DNA of 42,505 nucleotides from an uncultured Clostridia bacterium (GCA_944386785.1 CALXCM010000006.1:1-42505), one strand, 5' to 3'. Counted from the stretch's first letter, positions 9,580-19,599 are shown. Translations and numbers: made by a program. Notes: a model not told the origin generated them from the letters alone.

Positions 9580-12500
9580 CTATTCTACACTTTTTAAACT
9601 TTCTATCATGTCTATTTTCTTTAATGCAAAATATGTTGCAATATTTACTATTATTGTAAAGCCAAGAGTAATTAAGACTGCATAAACATAACTTTGAGGG
9701 AATATTATTTTTGCAAACCTTAACATATTAATTTCACATGTTCCTATGATATAGTAATTTAAGAAATATCCTCCGAACAAGTCCTAGTAATATTCCAATT
9801 ATTGTTAAAATAATTGTTTCTCTTGTTATATACAAGTATACTTCTTTATCATAAAATCCTAAAACTTTAATTGTTGCAAGTTCACGAATTCTTTCACTTA
9901 TATTTACATTTGATAAGTTGTATAAAACTACAAATGCAAGAAGTCCTGCAGATACAATTAAAATTATTACTACATAGTTTAAAGATTTCATTGTATCATC
10001 TAATGCTCTTATTGCTGTTGAAATATTTGTTAATGAAGATACTTTTGAATTTGCCATAATATCTGATGCTAATTTATCTTCTTGTTCTTCTGTTAAATTA
10101 ACATTTTTAGTTAAAATTACATTTGTTTTATATTCTTCTCCAAATAGATTTTTATATGTATCTTTTGACATATATACATAGTGATAGATATAGTTTTCTA
10201 CTACATTTGAAATTTTAACTTGTTTTTCATTTCCGTCATTATCTACAAGTGTAACATTATCTCCTTCTTTTACATTTAAAAGTTCTGCTGCTTTATCTGT
10301 AATACATATTTCGTTTTCTTTTAATTCTACTTTTTCTTTTGTTTTAAGGTCTAATATATTTATTAATCCATCTAAAGTATTTTGATCATCTGGAACTATT
10401 ACTTGAACATCTTCTTCTAATTCGTTATTTTTTGCTGTCATAGATGTCATATATGTTTTTGCAAGTTTTTCTATTTCTTCTTTTCCTTTTAGTTCTTCTA
10501 CATATTCTTGCAAACTAGCACTTTCTAGTCCACTTTTTAGGCTTATTTGCATATCATAATTAAATACATGCTGATATTGGTTTGGCATTATACTACTAAT
10601 TGAATCTTTTAGTCCAAATCCTGTAAGTATTAATGCAGTACAGCCTAAGATTCCTATTATTGTCATTAAAAATCTTTTCTTATATCTAAATATATTTCTT
10701 ACTGTTACTTTTTGTGAGAATTTTAAATGTTTCCAAATAAATGGTATTCTTTCTAGTATTACTCTTTTACCCATTTTAGGTGCTTTTGGCCTCATAAGAG
10801 TTGCTGGAGTTTGTCTTAATTCTTTATATACTGCATAAATTGTAGATCCTACTATACAGATTATAATTAACCAAAATCCTGCTGTTGCATAACTCCAATT
10901 AAAGCTAATTAAAATGTCTTCTATCTCATACATAATTGAATACATCATCCAAATCATTTTTGGAAGTAATATAAATCCTACACACATTCCTAAAAAACTT
11001 CCTATAGTACATGCAAGTGCTGCATATATAATATATTTACTTGCAATTTGAATTTTGCTATATCCTAAAGCTTTTAATGTTCCTATTTGTGTTCTTTGTT
11101 CTTCTACCATTCTAGTCATTGATGTTAATGATATAAGTGTTGCTACTATGAAAAATACTACTGGAAATACTTTTCCTATGTTTTCTACGCTTTCTGTGTC
11201 TTGTATAAAACTACTATATCCTGAGTTCATGGTTCTATCTAAAATATACCATGTTGGTTTTTCTATTTCGTTAATTTTTGCTCTTGCATCTATTAATTCT
11301 TCTTCTGCATCTCTTAGTTCTTTATTTGCTTCTTGTTCTTTTTCTTTTAGTTCTTGTTCTCCTTCTTCTAGTTCTTTTTTTGATGTCTCTATTTTATTTT
11401 TTGCACTATTTATTTGGCTATATGTAGAACTTTTTGTAGATTGTAAATTTTTTTCTTGTTTTTCTATTTCTTGTTTTGCTGCTCGCAATTTATTTTTTCC
11501 ATCTTGCAACTGACTTTTTGCAGATGAAATTTCTGCATCTATCTTTGCAATTGAACTTTCTAATACTTTTTTGTTTTCTTCTAAGCTTGCTATTTGTTTT
11601 TCTAATTTTTCTTTTTCTTGTTCTAAAAATTCTTTTTGTTCCTCTGGAAGTGTTTCTTTGTCTATTGCCTCTACTATTTTTTGATATGCTTCTTTTGCTG
11701 TAGGAATCCCACTTTCTACTTCTTTTAGTGTACTATTTAAAATTCCTTTTTGTGCTTCCGCATTAGAAATTTCAGAGTTAAATTGTTCTTCTTTAGAAGC
11801 TAAATCTTTTTCATTTTGAGTTATTTCTTCTTTTGCTTGTTTTATTTTGTTTTCTGCATTTGCAAATTCTGTATTTGCTTTCTTCTCGTTTTGTAAAACT
11901 TCATTTTGTGCATCTTCAAGCTCTTTTTTTCCATCTTCTATTTGTTTTTTTGCATCATTTAATTCTGTTTCTACTTCTTGTTTTTTAGAATTAAATTCAT
12001 TTTCTGCATCTTCTACTTTTTTAGTTGCTTTTTTTCTTAACTCTTCTTGTCTTTCTTGTTCTCTTGTTTCTTTTATTTCTTCTATTTTATTTATAGTTTC
12101 TTCTATATATTTTTCATAATTTGAACTAGAAGTCTTATATCCTTTAGGGTTTTCCACTTTTAAATATATATTTGTAAATATTTCATTTGCATTTACATTG
12201 TTTTTATTTATATAGATATAGTAGTCAACTTTTCCTGAACCTAATGAACTTGTTCCTCTATCTCTTGATAAATATATTGGGCTTTTAACAGTTCCTACTA
12301 TTTTTAATTTATTTTGATGTAAATAGTCTATTTCTTCTCCATCATCATTTGTTTGTTTTTCTATTTCTAAATCTATTGTGTCTCCTATTTTTTTGTTATT
12401 TGCAGTTAAAAATAGCTCTTCTACAACACATTCATATTGATTTTCAGGCATTTTACCTTCTATTAATTCTGGTTTATTTATATCTTCTACACACATTACT

Positions 12501-12814
12501 TTTGCAACTAATTCTTTATTTTCGATTTGCAAAGTAGCATCAGTTTCATATGTTCCAATAACTTCTGATATATTTTCTACTTTAGATAATTCGTCAATAT
12601 CTTTACTAGTTAAACCTAGTGTAGATAAAACTTCTACATCATATACATTGTGTGAATTAAAGTAGTCATCTATTGTATCTACCATGTCTGGCGAACTTGC
12701 TCTTAGACCTGCAAAAAAACCTACTCCTAAAAATGCCATAAGAAGTATTGATAAAAATCTTTTATATGTATTTTTTATTTCTTTTATACTATCTTTAAAT
12801 AAAGCTTTTTTCAA
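9580..12814 (-). CDS. MacB/FtsX-family ABC transporter permease with long coiled coil, needs +1 recoding at CGG
   Basis: Predicted 1077 residues. An N-terminal transmembrane helix is followed by an extracellular part with a long Glu/Lys/Gln-rich coiled coil (about 240-530). Then come two FtsX units: TRMVEEQRTQIGTLKALGYS and INISERIRELATIKVLGFYD are the cytoplasmic loops that contact the ATPase. The zero frame ends after LLGLVRRIFLK; skipping one C before GGA gives LLGLVGGYFLNYYIIG and the family-typical end KKIDMIESLKSVE. A TTG start (12814) lies 8 bases after AGGAGG; the in-frame GTG at 12823 overlaps that site. The ATPase gene is upstream at 12904. Substrate unknown; cell-wall or lipoprotein handling is typical of the family. 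Confidence 0.85.
9773..9775 (-). other. CGG +1 recoding site in FtsX-type permease
   Basis: Minus strand GTT CGG AGG; skipping C gives GTT GGA GGA TAT, restoring Gly1014-Gly and the last transmembrane helix. Confidence 0.8.
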
Positions 12815-12847
12815 TAAATACACCTCCTCTTATAAACTAGATAAATA

Positions 12848-12903
12848 GAGATGTGTCACCAAATGGACATTTTTGTCCATTTGGACCTGTCCCCTATTGG
12901 ACA
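12848..12903. repeat. Intergenic repeat with GGACATTTTTGTCC palindromes
   Basis: Between ATPase and permease genes lies AAATGGACATTTTTGTCCATTT, a hairpin, then GGACCTGTCCCC and TTGGACATT. It resembles the GGGGACAG-type repeats at 23514, 26394, 26940, 32190 and 32650. Confidence 0.5.
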
Positions 12904-13605
12904 TTACCACTCAATTTCTTCTATTGGTTTTGGATTTTCATTTATTTCTATTTCTTGTGCTGTTCCATTTTTAAAATGTATAATTTTATCTGCCATAGGT
13001 GCAATTGCACCATTATGTGTTATTATTAATACTGTCATATTTTCTTTTCTTGCTGTGTCTTGTAATAGCTTTAATATTTGCTTTCCTGTTTTATAGTCTA
13101 ATGCTCCTGTTGGCTCGTCACATAAAAGTAATTTTGGGTTTTTAGCTATTGCTCTTGCTATTGCAACTCTTTGTTGTTCTCCTCCTGATAGTTGTGAAGG
13201 GAAATTTTTCATTCTGTCTTTTAATCCAACTTTTTTTAGCACTTCTTCTGGATCTAAAGAGTCTTTACAAATTTCTGTTGCAAGTTCTACATTTTCTTTT
13301 GCTGTTAAGTTTTGTACTAAGTTATAGAATTGAAATACAAATCCTATATCTTCTCTTCTATATTTAATTAATTCTCTATTTTTTAATTTTGCTACATTTT
13401 TGCCATCAACTATTACATCCCCTGTTGTTACAGAATCCATACCACCTAAAATATTTAATGCTGTTGTCTTTCCTGCACCTGATGGTCCTACAATTACTAC
13501 TAATTCTCCTTTTTCTATTTTAAAGTTTGCATTATTTAATGCTTTTATTGTAATTTCTCCCATTATATATTCTTTACATACATTTTTAAATTCTATATAT
13601 GACAT
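12904..13605 (-). CDS. ABC transporter ATP-binding protein, LolD/MacB type
   Basis: 233 residues, full length for the family. Walker [17 protein letters not shown] (about 40-55), Q-loop FVFQFYNL, signature [14 protein letters not shown], Walker [13 protein letters not shown] and the switch histidine in LIITHNGA are all present. It powers the FtsX-type permease encoded just downstream (90 bases apart, same strand). Such pairs usually act as mechanotransmitting exporters or cell-wall stress modules rather than classic transporters. ATG preceded by AAAGGAAG. Here the Walker A glycine codons carry no extra C, in contrast to the second ABC ATPase at 37954. Confidence 0.95.
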   Translation of the reverse strand: MSYIEFKNVCKEYIMGEITIKALNNANFKIEKGELVVIVGPSGAGKTTALNILGGMDSVTTGDVIVDGKNVAKLKNRELIKYRREDIGFVFQFYNLVQNLTAKENVELATEICKDSLDPEEVLKKVGLKDRMKNFPSQLSGGEQQRVAIARAIAKNPKLLLCDEPTGALDYKTGKQILKLLQDTARKENMTVLIITHNGAIAPMADKIIHFKNGTAQEIEINENPKPIEEIEW

Positions 13606-13728
13606 TAAAAATCACTTCCTTTTTAAGGATTTTTTCACCCTGATTATATCATAACAAAATCTTTTTTAAAAGAATTTAAATAAATTTTGATATATATATT
13701 TATACATCATATTTTTTATTTTATTTAA

Positions 13729-14022
13729 TTAATTATATAAATTTTTTACAATTAAATTTATTCCATCTTTTAAGCCATTTATGTAGTATTTTTTTATTAA
13801 TTCTCGTTGAAATTTGCTATTTTCTTCTTCACATTTGCAATAAATTTCAAAACCTTTTTCTGTTTCCTTTTTTAAATAATTTTCTAATTTTTCTTCTATT
13901 TTTTCTTTTTCATTTTTTATATATTTTACTTTTTTTATCTAAATTTATATTTTCATATATTTGACTTAACCTTTCTGAAAGTAAAATATTTAAATTCCTT
14001 TTTTCATTTTTTTAAAATTCAT
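13729..14022 (-). pseudogene. Decayed small helical-protein gene, paralog of 14747-15179
   Basis: A good AGGAGG and ATG at 14022 are followed by only ten codons in frame, but coding sense continues in the other frames: NLNILLSERLSQIYENI, then EKEKIEEKLENYLKK, then KKYYINGLKDGINLIVKN before the stop at 13729. At least two shifts, both in A-rich runs, are needed. The C-terminal pattern GLKDGINLIVKN matches the recoded tail of the neighbour at 14747 (GLIDGIKIITLKN), so the two are relatives. This looks like ordinary decay by slippage in homopolymers; no CGG is involved. Confidence 0.6.
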
Positions 14023-14060
14023 ATATCCTCCTTGCTTCTTACAGCTTCACACTGTAAGTT

Positions 14061-14090
14061 TTGTATATTTTTTATTATACAATGTATAAT
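14061..14090 (+). promoter_or_regulatory. Likely promoter of the first HTH gene
   Basis: TTGTAT (14061-14066), 18 bases, TATAAT (14085-14090), about 26 bases before the start codon. Confidence 0.5.
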
Positions 14091-14116
14091 ATATATATCA
14101 TTAATAGGAGTTTATT

Positions 14117-14377
14117 ATGAAAGTTAAAACTTTGAATGGAAATTTAAATATTATTGGGAAAAATTTAAAAAAATATAGAGCTTTAAGAGGATTATCACAG
14201 CCTGCTATTTGTCGTAAACTAGATTTACTTGGTGTTACTATGTATATTTCAGATATTTATGAAATAGAACATGGCAAAAAAACTGTTAAAGACTTTGAAG
14301 CTTTTGCATTTTGTAAGGTTTTAGATATTTCTTTAGAAGAATTATATGAAGGTTCTGAAAAATATTTTGAGCAATAG
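14117..14377 (+). CDS. XRE-type helix-turn-helix regulator
   Basis: 86 residues forming essentially a single Cro/CI-type HTH: IGKNLKKYRALRGLSQPAICRK leads into the recognition helix and DIYEIEHGKKTVKDFEAFAFCKVLDIS closes the fold. DNA-binding transcription regulator, targets unknown. ATG preceded by AGGAG. A close paralog follows at 14495 on the same strand, and small genes of the 14747 family lie on both sides in the opposite direction, so this is probably a mobile or accessory regulatory patch. Confidence 0.85.
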   Translation: MKVKTLNGNLNIIGKNLKKYRALRGLSQPAICRKLDLLGVTMYISDIYEIEHGKKTVKDFEAFAFCKVLDISLEELYEGSEKYFEQ

Positions 14378-14407
14378 TTTTAGATATATTATATATTTAA
14401 AACTATT
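14373..14407 (+). terminator. Terminator after first HTH gene
   Basis: AATAGTTTTA pairs with TAAAACTATT, followed by TTT; the stop codon of the HTH gene lies within the stem. Confidence 0.55.
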
Positions 14408-14494
14408 TTTAAGTTTTAAAGACATTGTTTTGTTGCCTATTTTTTGTATTCTTAATGTAAAATGAAATAAATAAAGTGCAAAGAAGGTTTTGTT

Positions 14495-14737
14495 ATGATA
14501 AATAATAAGTATAATGTAATATGTGAAAATTTCAAAAAGTTTCGTAAAGAAAAAAATTTTTCTCAAAGAGAGCTTTGTCAAAAACTAGAGTTATTAGGCT
14601 TAACTCTTTATAAAGCAGATATTTATGCTATTGAGCATAATAAAAGAGCTGTAAAAGATTATGAATTGTTAGCTTTTTCTATTGTTTTTGACAAACCTGT
14701 TACAGACTTTTATAAAAATGTTAAGGATTTTGAATAA
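14495..14737 (+). CDS. XRE-type helix-turn-helix regulator, paralog of 14117
   Basis: 80 residues with the same layout as its neighbour: FKKFRKEKNFSQRELCQKLELLG, DIYAIEHNKRAVKDYELLAFS. A tandem duplicate that has diverged, with a DNA-binding domain and nothing else. AGAAGG lies 6-7 bases before the ATG. It converges on the small helical-protein gene, with which it shares a bidirectional terminator. Function as a regulator is inferred from the domain alone. Confidence 0.85.
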   Translation: MINNKYNVICENFKKFRKEKNFSQRELCQKLELLGLTLYKADIYAIEHNKRAVKDYELLAFSIVFDKPVTDFYKNVKDFE

Positions 14738-14765
14738 TAACACTTATTAATTTTTAAGTGTTATT
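14736..14765. terminator. Bidirectional terminator between convergent small genes
   Basis: AATAACACTTA (14736-14746) pairs perfectly with TAAGTGTTATT (14755-14765), with T-rich sequence after it on the plus strand. It overlaps the recoded stop of the minus-strand gene. Confidence 0.7.
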
Positions 14766-15179
14766 ATTTTTATTCCATCTATTAAACCGAAGTTTATATG
14801 AAAATTTAAAATCAAAATTACATTTTTCATATATTAAATCTTCTAGCTCTTCTAATTGTTTTTTATCTTTTACTTTTTCTCTTATGTTTTCTTTTATATT
14901 TTTTATTTTTTCTTCAATTTCTTTATATGTTTTTGTTTTACAATATATTTTACTATATTTTTCAAGCTTTTCGTCTATTGATAAATCTAATTGACTTACA
15001 TCAAAAATATCTTCATTATCTAACATATTTTCAATATTTTCTTTATATATGTTTTTTCTTTTTTCTATATTTTTCTTTATATCTTTTATATTATCTATAT
15101 TTTCTATATCTTCTAAAACATCAATAAATTGTGCTAGTAAATACATCTCTATATCTTTTGTACTTATTTTTTCTTTCAT
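14747..15179 (-). CDS. Small helical protein (DUF6809-like?), needs +1 recoding at CGG
   Basis: Predicted 143 residues, almost wholly alpha-helical and rich in E, K and I. In the zero frame it ends FSYKLRFNRWNKNNNT. Skipping one C before GGT gives FSYKLGLIDGIKIITLKN, which matches the tail of the decayed paralog at 13729 (YYINGLKDGINLIVKN). That agreement is independent support for the shifted frame. The overall shape, a helical body with a Gly-hydrophobic-Gly tail, recalls small Clostridia proteins often near HTH genes, but I cannot name the family with certainty. Start ATG has a strong AGGAGG. It converges on the tandem HTH genes. Confidence 0.6.
14787..14789 (-). other. CGG +1 recoding site in small helical protein
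   Basis: Minus strand CTT CGG TTT; skipping C gives CTT GGT TTA, Gly131, restoring the paralog-conserved GLxDGI tail. Confidence 0.65.
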
Positions 15180-15313
15180 ATTATTTCCTCCTTTTTCCTT
15201 TTTTATTATATCACTAAAAAATTAATCGACAATATTTTATTGCCTTTTTGTTAAAAAAGTTATATAATTGTTTATATAATTATTGTAATTTTATTTTGGG
15301 GGTGTAATTTATT

Positions 15314-15724
15314 TTGAGTAAATTGTTAAAACTTTATTCTAAACTAAAACAAGAAAATCCAGAAACACTATATCTTTTTAAAAGTGGTATATTTTGTATT
15401 GCAATTGATGATGATGCTTTAACTTTATCAGAATTATTTGATTTTAAAATTATTGATTTAAATGCAAATAGTATAAAATGTGGATTTCCAATAAGTAAAA
15501 TTAATTATTATTGTTCACTTTTAAATATTAATAATGTAAAATTTGAAATAATTGACCCAAATACTACAAGTAGAAGTATAAATAAAGATTTTTTAGTTTA
15601 TCAATCTATAATAAATGAAATTTTAAAAGTAAATTTTGATGAAATTTCTTTTAAAGATGCATTTTTTAAGTTTCAAAAAATACAAGATGAATTAAAAAAA
15701 ATTAATAACTTACCAACTTCTTAA
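15314..15724 (+). CDS. Free-standing MutS domain I-like protein
   Basis: 136 residues. The segment KQENPETLYLFKSGIFCIAI is the counterpart of the MutS N-terminal mismatch-recognition domain (PDxLLLFRxGDFYE), followed by DDALTLSELFDFKI and GFPISKINYYCSLL as in domain I. The catalytic MutS parts are absent, so it cannot be a repair ATPase; it may bind DNA or nucleotides. The phenylalanine of the mismatch-reading F-x-E motif is not clearly conserved (SGIFCIAI). The start is TTG, supported by GGGGGTG about 9 bases before it. Role unknown. It shares a bidirectional terminator with dps. Confidence 0.6.
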   Translation: MSKLLKLYSKLKQENPETLYLFKSGIFCIAIDDDALTLSELFDFKIIDLNANSIKCGFPISKINYYCSLLNINNVKFEIIDPNTTSRSINKDFLVYQSIINEILKVNFDEISFKDAFFKFQKIQDELKKINNLPTS

Positions 15725-15740
15725 GAAAAGTTGGTAAGTT
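15707..15740. terminator. Bidirectional terminator
   Basis: A perfect 13-bp stem AACTTACCAACTT / AAGTTGGTAAGTT between convergent genes, with T-rich flanks on both strands. Confidence 0.8.
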
Positions 15741-15745
15741 TATTT

Positions 15746-16186
15746 CTATTTTTCGATTGTTTTATTTAACATCCATAAATGTTTAATATATGCTGATATA
15801 TAGTTATCCATTAAACTTGATGTTGCATACTGTTTACTATTATCTGACTTTTCTTTTATTTCAATTACTTTCTTATTTAATGTTTCATAATCTTTTATAA
15901 TATTTTCATAGATTTGGCATTCTTTTATTTTTTCGTTTTTTGCTTCTTTTATACATGTAGTATTTAAATAATCTTGCATTGTTCCTAATGGTATTCCTCC
16001 AAGCATCAAAATGTGTTCTGCTATTTCATCTATTTGTTCATTTATTTCATTATATAGCTCTTCTAATTTTTCATGTACTACAAAAAAATCTTTTCCATAT
16101 ACATTCCAATGGTAGTTTTGAAGCTTTCTATAAAAAACATTTAAATCTGAAAGCAAACAATTTAAATTTTTAATTAATTCTTCCAT
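15746..16186 (-). CDS. dps: Dps-family ferritin-like DNA protection protein
   Basis: 146 residues, standard length. The N-terminal helix carries YRKLQNYHWNVYGKDFFVVH and then EKLEELYNEINEQIDEIAEHI, which contain the His, Asp/His and Glu residues of the inter-subunit ferroxidase centre, and LGGIPLGTM follows as in Dps. The protein forms a dodecameric shell that oxidises and stores iron and protects DNA during oxidative stress. Single gene with GGAAG before the ATG. No PerR or Fur box was recognised upstream. Confidence 0.93.
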   Translation of the reverse strand: MEELIKNLNCLLSDLNVFYRKLQNYHWNVYGKDFFVVHEKLEELYNEINEQIDEIAEHILMLGGIPLGTMQDYLNTTCIKEAKNEKIKECQIYENIIKDYETLNKKVIEIKEKSDNSKQYATSSLMDNYISAYIKHLWMLNKTIEK

Positions 16187-16273
16187 ATTAAAATCTTCCT
16201 TTCTTTTTTACTTTATCTTAAGATTTCCATTTTTTAAAATTATATACATTTTTATGAAAGGAAGTTATTTTAG

Positions 16274-17254
16274 CTATAAAATTTGTTCTTTTTTTATTCC
16301 TGTTATTTTTGTAATTAAATCTATATCAATTTTTTCATTAAGCATTTTTTTAGCTAAAGTCAAAGCTGCCTCTTTTCTCCCCTCTTTTCTTGACTTTCTA
16401 TCTCTTGCAGCATATTCTCTATCTAACATTCTTTCTACTGCTAATTTCATATTACCAACTCCTTTGTTTAGTTTTTTTATTAATTCTTCTGCTTTTTCTT
16501 TTCCTATTTTTTCTTGATAAATATAATATATTATTTTTTTCAATTCTTCTTTTGTTCTTAAATTTTTTGCTTTACTTATTATTAATGCAAATACTGCTAC
16601 TAACTCGTCTTCTGTTTTTGCTTTTTCTATTAATAATAATTTTGAAAAAAATAGTTCATCTTCTTCTAGTTCTTTTTTACTATATTCATTTATATCTATT
16701 ATATAATAGCTACCTAATCCTGGTATTTCTATTCCTTCTAACTTTTCTTGGCATTCTTTTATATATTTTGCTACATTCCATTTTCTTTTTCCTGTGTATA
16801 TTACTATAGGTATTACTGCTGGCAATTTTTCGTCTTTTTTTAATTTCTTCTTGTGGTCTAAGCATGAATTCATAATTTCTATTTCGTATTCTAATATTCT
16901 TTTTGGCATATTATAATCTATACTTGTTTGATGTTCTATTAAGAAAAAGATTTTTTGATCTTTCTTCTTATATACTACATCTGATTCTCTATTTTGATAC
17001 CTTTCATTTATATAACTGCTATTATATTTTTCTATTTCGTCTTTGTTTATTTTCTTTTTTAGCTTTAATATTCTATTTATTATTTCTACTACTTCTTTTT
17101 TATTATCTAAATACAATCTAAATATTTTATCATGTGGATTGTTTATTCTATTTTGACTCTTAATATATTTTTCATTTGCTTTTAATTTACTGTCTTGCAT
17201 TTTACTTATTTGTTTTTGATATTCTAAATAATCTTGATATGAAAATGTCTTCAT
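16274..17254 (-). CDS. Rpn family PD-(D/E)XK nuclease / transposase-like protein
   Basis: 326 residues. The N-terminal half has NPHDKIFRLYLDNKKEVVEII, then RESDVVYKKKDQKIFFLIEHQTS, the D...ExQ core of the PD-(D/E)XK fold in the Rpn (recombination-promoting nuclease, formerly PDDEXK transposase) family, and AVIPIVIYTGKRKWNV. The C-terminal part is a helical tail with a RxRKEGRKEAAL motif, typical of the family. Such genes are scattered in many Bacillota as multicopy accessory genes that promote RecA-independent recombination. Good AGGAGG. The reading frame is intact. Confidence 0.85.
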   Translation of the reverse strand: MKTFSYQDYLEYQKQISKMQDSKLKANEKYIKSQNRINNPHDKIFRLYLDNKKEVVEIINRILKLKKKINKDEIEKYNSSYINERYQNRESDVVYKKKDQKIFFLIEHQTSIDYNMPKRILEYEIEIMNSCLDHKKKLKKDEKLPAVIPIVIYTGKRKWNVAKYIKECQEKLEGIEIPGLGSYYIIDINEYSKKELEEDELFFSKLLLIEKAKTEDELVAVFALIISKAKNLRTKEELKKIIYYIYQEKIGKEKAEELIKKLNKGVGNMKLAVERMLDREYAARDRKSRKEGRKEAALTLAKKMLNEKIDIDLITKITGIKKEQIL

Positions 17255-17572
17255 TTATTCCTCCTTATTTTAGCATAGTTTTATTTTATAGTCAATGTTT
17301 ATTTAAAAGTTAATTTGTCTTTTTTTATTACCTTCTTTCTTCTTTAATATTTTTATTTTTTACTTTTCTTAGATTTTTAATTTGATTTTAAAAACTTTGA
17401 ATTTTAAAATTTTGAACTAAATTTTTTTATTTCCCATATATTAACATCTTTATTTTCTTTTTTCAAGTTTTTTATATAAACTTTTTTAACTTTCCATCGC
17501 AATATTTTACTTTATTTGACACAATATTCTAAATACTTATTATTTCTCCTATTTTTCTTTGTTTTTAGACAA
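17255..17572. other. Non-coding AT-rich interval
   Basis: No open frame with a ribosome binding site on either strand. It contains scattered promoter-like hexamers such as TTGACA near 17517, which face a terminator and lead to no gene. Confidence 0.5.
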
Positions 17573-17612
17573 AATAAAAGCCTATTTAGGATTAAACTAA
17601 TAGGCTTTTATT
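17573..17612 (-). terminator. prkC terminator
   Basis: AATAAAAGCCTATT (17573-17586) pairs with AATAGGCTTTTATT (17599-17612); T-rich run follows on the minus strand. Confidence 0.8.
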
Positions 17613-17619
17613 ATTTATT

Positions 17620-19599
17620 TTATTTAAAACTTACTGAAGATTGAGAACCAAATGTTGCATTTTGAGTTGAACTATATAGTTCTTCTCCTGTTCCTGCATC
17701 TGTTATTGTAACTTTTATAGCTACTGCTTCTCCATCTTTTCCTGAAAGTGATACAGAATAATTTGTCTCGTTTTTGCTTATTCCTGTTCTTCTTTCACTA
17801 TTTACTGTAATATTTACATTTGGACTTTCTTTATTTTCTGAGCTTGTGTTTCCACTTTCTTTATATCCACCTGTTATTCCTTTTACATTTATATTTACTG
17901 TAAGATTTTTTGTTTCTGCTACTTTGTTTACTGTTAATGTTATTGTAGTTCCCTCGTCAACTTCTTTATTTGCTTCTATACTTTGTGCTGTAACTTTTCC
18001 GTTGTCTGATGTTGCATCTTTATATGATACATTAACTATTAATCCTAAATCTTCTAATGCTTTTTTAGCTGATGCTTCATCTTGACCAACTACATTTGTT
18101 ACTGTTACTTGTTTTATTCCTGTTCCAATACTTACATGTATTTTAACAGTATCTCCTGCAAAAGCTTCTGCATTTGCTTCTGTTTCTTGGCTAATTACTA
18201 TTCCTTCTTCTACTCTTTTACTTGTTTCTTCAACAACTTCTGCTTTTAAATTTGCTTCTTCTAGAGCTTTAATTGCTTCTTCTTGTTCCATTCCTACAAC
18301 TTTTGGTACTGTTGTTGTTTCTTGTCCTTTACTAATTACAACTGAAACTGTACTTCCTTGTTTTACATTGTTATATCCTTCCATATAACTTGGGTCTTGT
18401 GATATTACATGACCTGCTTCTACATCTTTGTTGTATTCTTCACTTGATACTTCAAATACAAGTTTTGCATCTTCTATTTGTTTTTGGGCTTCTTCTTTTG
18501 TTAACCCTACAACATTTGGCATTGCAACTTCAGGTGGGTTTGTAATATTTAATACTAATAAAGTTCCACCTAAGCTTAAGGCAAATAGCAAGATTAGTCC
18601 TACTATAATGCTTAAAGCTTTATGTCTTTTAATAAATGCTACAAATTTATTATCTTTTTTCTTACCTTTTTTATCTTCTGGGCTATTTCTTAAATTATCA
18701 TACATTTCTGTACTTAATCTTTGTGTTTTTGCTGTTGGGTCATATTCATTTTCTTCTACAAAATCTCCATCTGGATCTTTTAGTGCTTTTCTTAAATCAA
18801 TTAACATTTCTGATGCTGATTGATATCTTAAAGTAGTATCTTTTTGAAGTGCTTTCATTATTATTTTATTTACTGCTATTGGTACATGCTTATTTAATTC
18901 AATTGGTTCTTCTGGTTCTTCTTGCATATGTTTTAATGCTACTGACACTGGTGTATCTGCATCAAATGGAACTTTTCCTGTTACCATTTCATACATTACA
19001 ACTCCTAATGAATATAGGTCTGATTTTGCATCAGTAAATCCACCTCTTGCATGTTCTGGTGAGAAATAGTGGACTGAACCTATTGTTGTTCCAAATGCAG
19101 TAATAGTTGAATTTGATACCGCTTTTGCTATTCCAAAATCTGTTACTTTTGCTATTCCATCTTCTGTTATTATTATATTATGTGGTTTTATATCTCTATG
19201 TATAATATTGTTTCTATGTGCTGTTTCTAATGCTGAAGCAATTTGAATTGCTACATTTACTGACCATTTCCAAGGAAGTGGTCCTCTTTCTTCAACAATT
19301 ATTTCTTTTAGAGTTTTTCCTTGAATTAATTCCATTACTATATAATGAAGAGTTCCTTCAACACCTACATCATATATTGATACAATATTTGGATGTGTTA
19401 GTCTTGCTGCTGATTGAGCTTCTACTTCAAATCTTTTGATAAATTCTTCGTCTGTTGTAAATTCATCTCTTAGAATTTTTACTGCTACATTTCTTTTTAG
19501 TACTTTATCTACAGCTTTATATACTGTAGCCATTCCCCCATTACCTATTTTTTCGACAATCTCGTAACGACCGCCTAATATTTTACCCTCTAAATTCAT
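17620..19599 (-). CDS. prkC: PASTA-domain Ser/Thr protein kinase
   Basis: 659 residues. Cytoplasmic kinase domain (about 1-275) with glycine loop GNGGMATV, catalytic lysine in VAVKIL, HRDIKPHN and DFGIAKAV. One transmembrane helix near 330-352 is followed by three PASTA domains (about 355-560), which bind peptidoglycan fragments, and a Ser/Thr-rich extracellular tail. Membrane sensor kinase for cell-wall status, germination or growth in Bacillota. It lies 38 bases after prpC, the partner phosphatase, in the usual order, but without the common rlmN and rsgA neighbours. AGGAG before the ATG. Confidence 0.96.
   Translation of the reverse strand: MNLEGKILGGRYEIVEKIGNGGMATVYKAVDKVLKRNVAVKILRDEFTTDEEFIKRFEVEAQSAARLTHPNIVSIYDVGVEGTLHYIVMELIQGKTLKEIIVEERGPLPWKWSVNVAIQIASALETAHRNNIIHRDIKPHNIIITEDGIAKVTDFGIAKAVSNSTITAFGTTIGSVHYFSPEHARGGFTDAKSDLYSLGVVMYEMVTGKVPFDADTPVSVALKHMQEEPEEPIELNKHVPIAVNKIIMKALQKDTTLRYQSASEMLIDLRKALKDPDGDFVEENEYDPTAKTQRLSTEMYDNLRNSPEDKKGKKKDNKFVAFIKRHKALSIIVGLILLFALSLGGTLLVLNITNPPEVAMPNVVGLTKEEAQKQIEDAKLVFEVSSEEYNKDVEAGHVISQDPSYMEGYNNVKQGSTVSVVISKGQETTTVPKVVGMEQEEAIKALEEANLKAEVVEETSKRVEEGIVISQETEANAEAFAGDTVKIHVSIGTGIKQVTVTNVVGQDEASAKKALEDLGLIVNVSYKDATSDNGKVTAQSIEANKEVDEGTTITLTVNKVAETKNLTVNINVKGITGGYKESGNTSSENKESPNVNITVNSERRTGISKNETNYSVSLSGKDGEAVAIKVTITDAGTGEELYSSTQNATFGSQSSVSFK

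Noticed and set aside
13729..14022. Counting the decayed small gene as a further recoding case
   Set aside because: Its shifts are in A-rich runs and no CGG is involved; it looks like ordinary slippage decay.
17517..17550. A plus-strand promoter (TTGACA and TATTAT-like boxes) after the Rpn gene
   Set aside because: It faces the convergent prkC terminator and leads to no gene.
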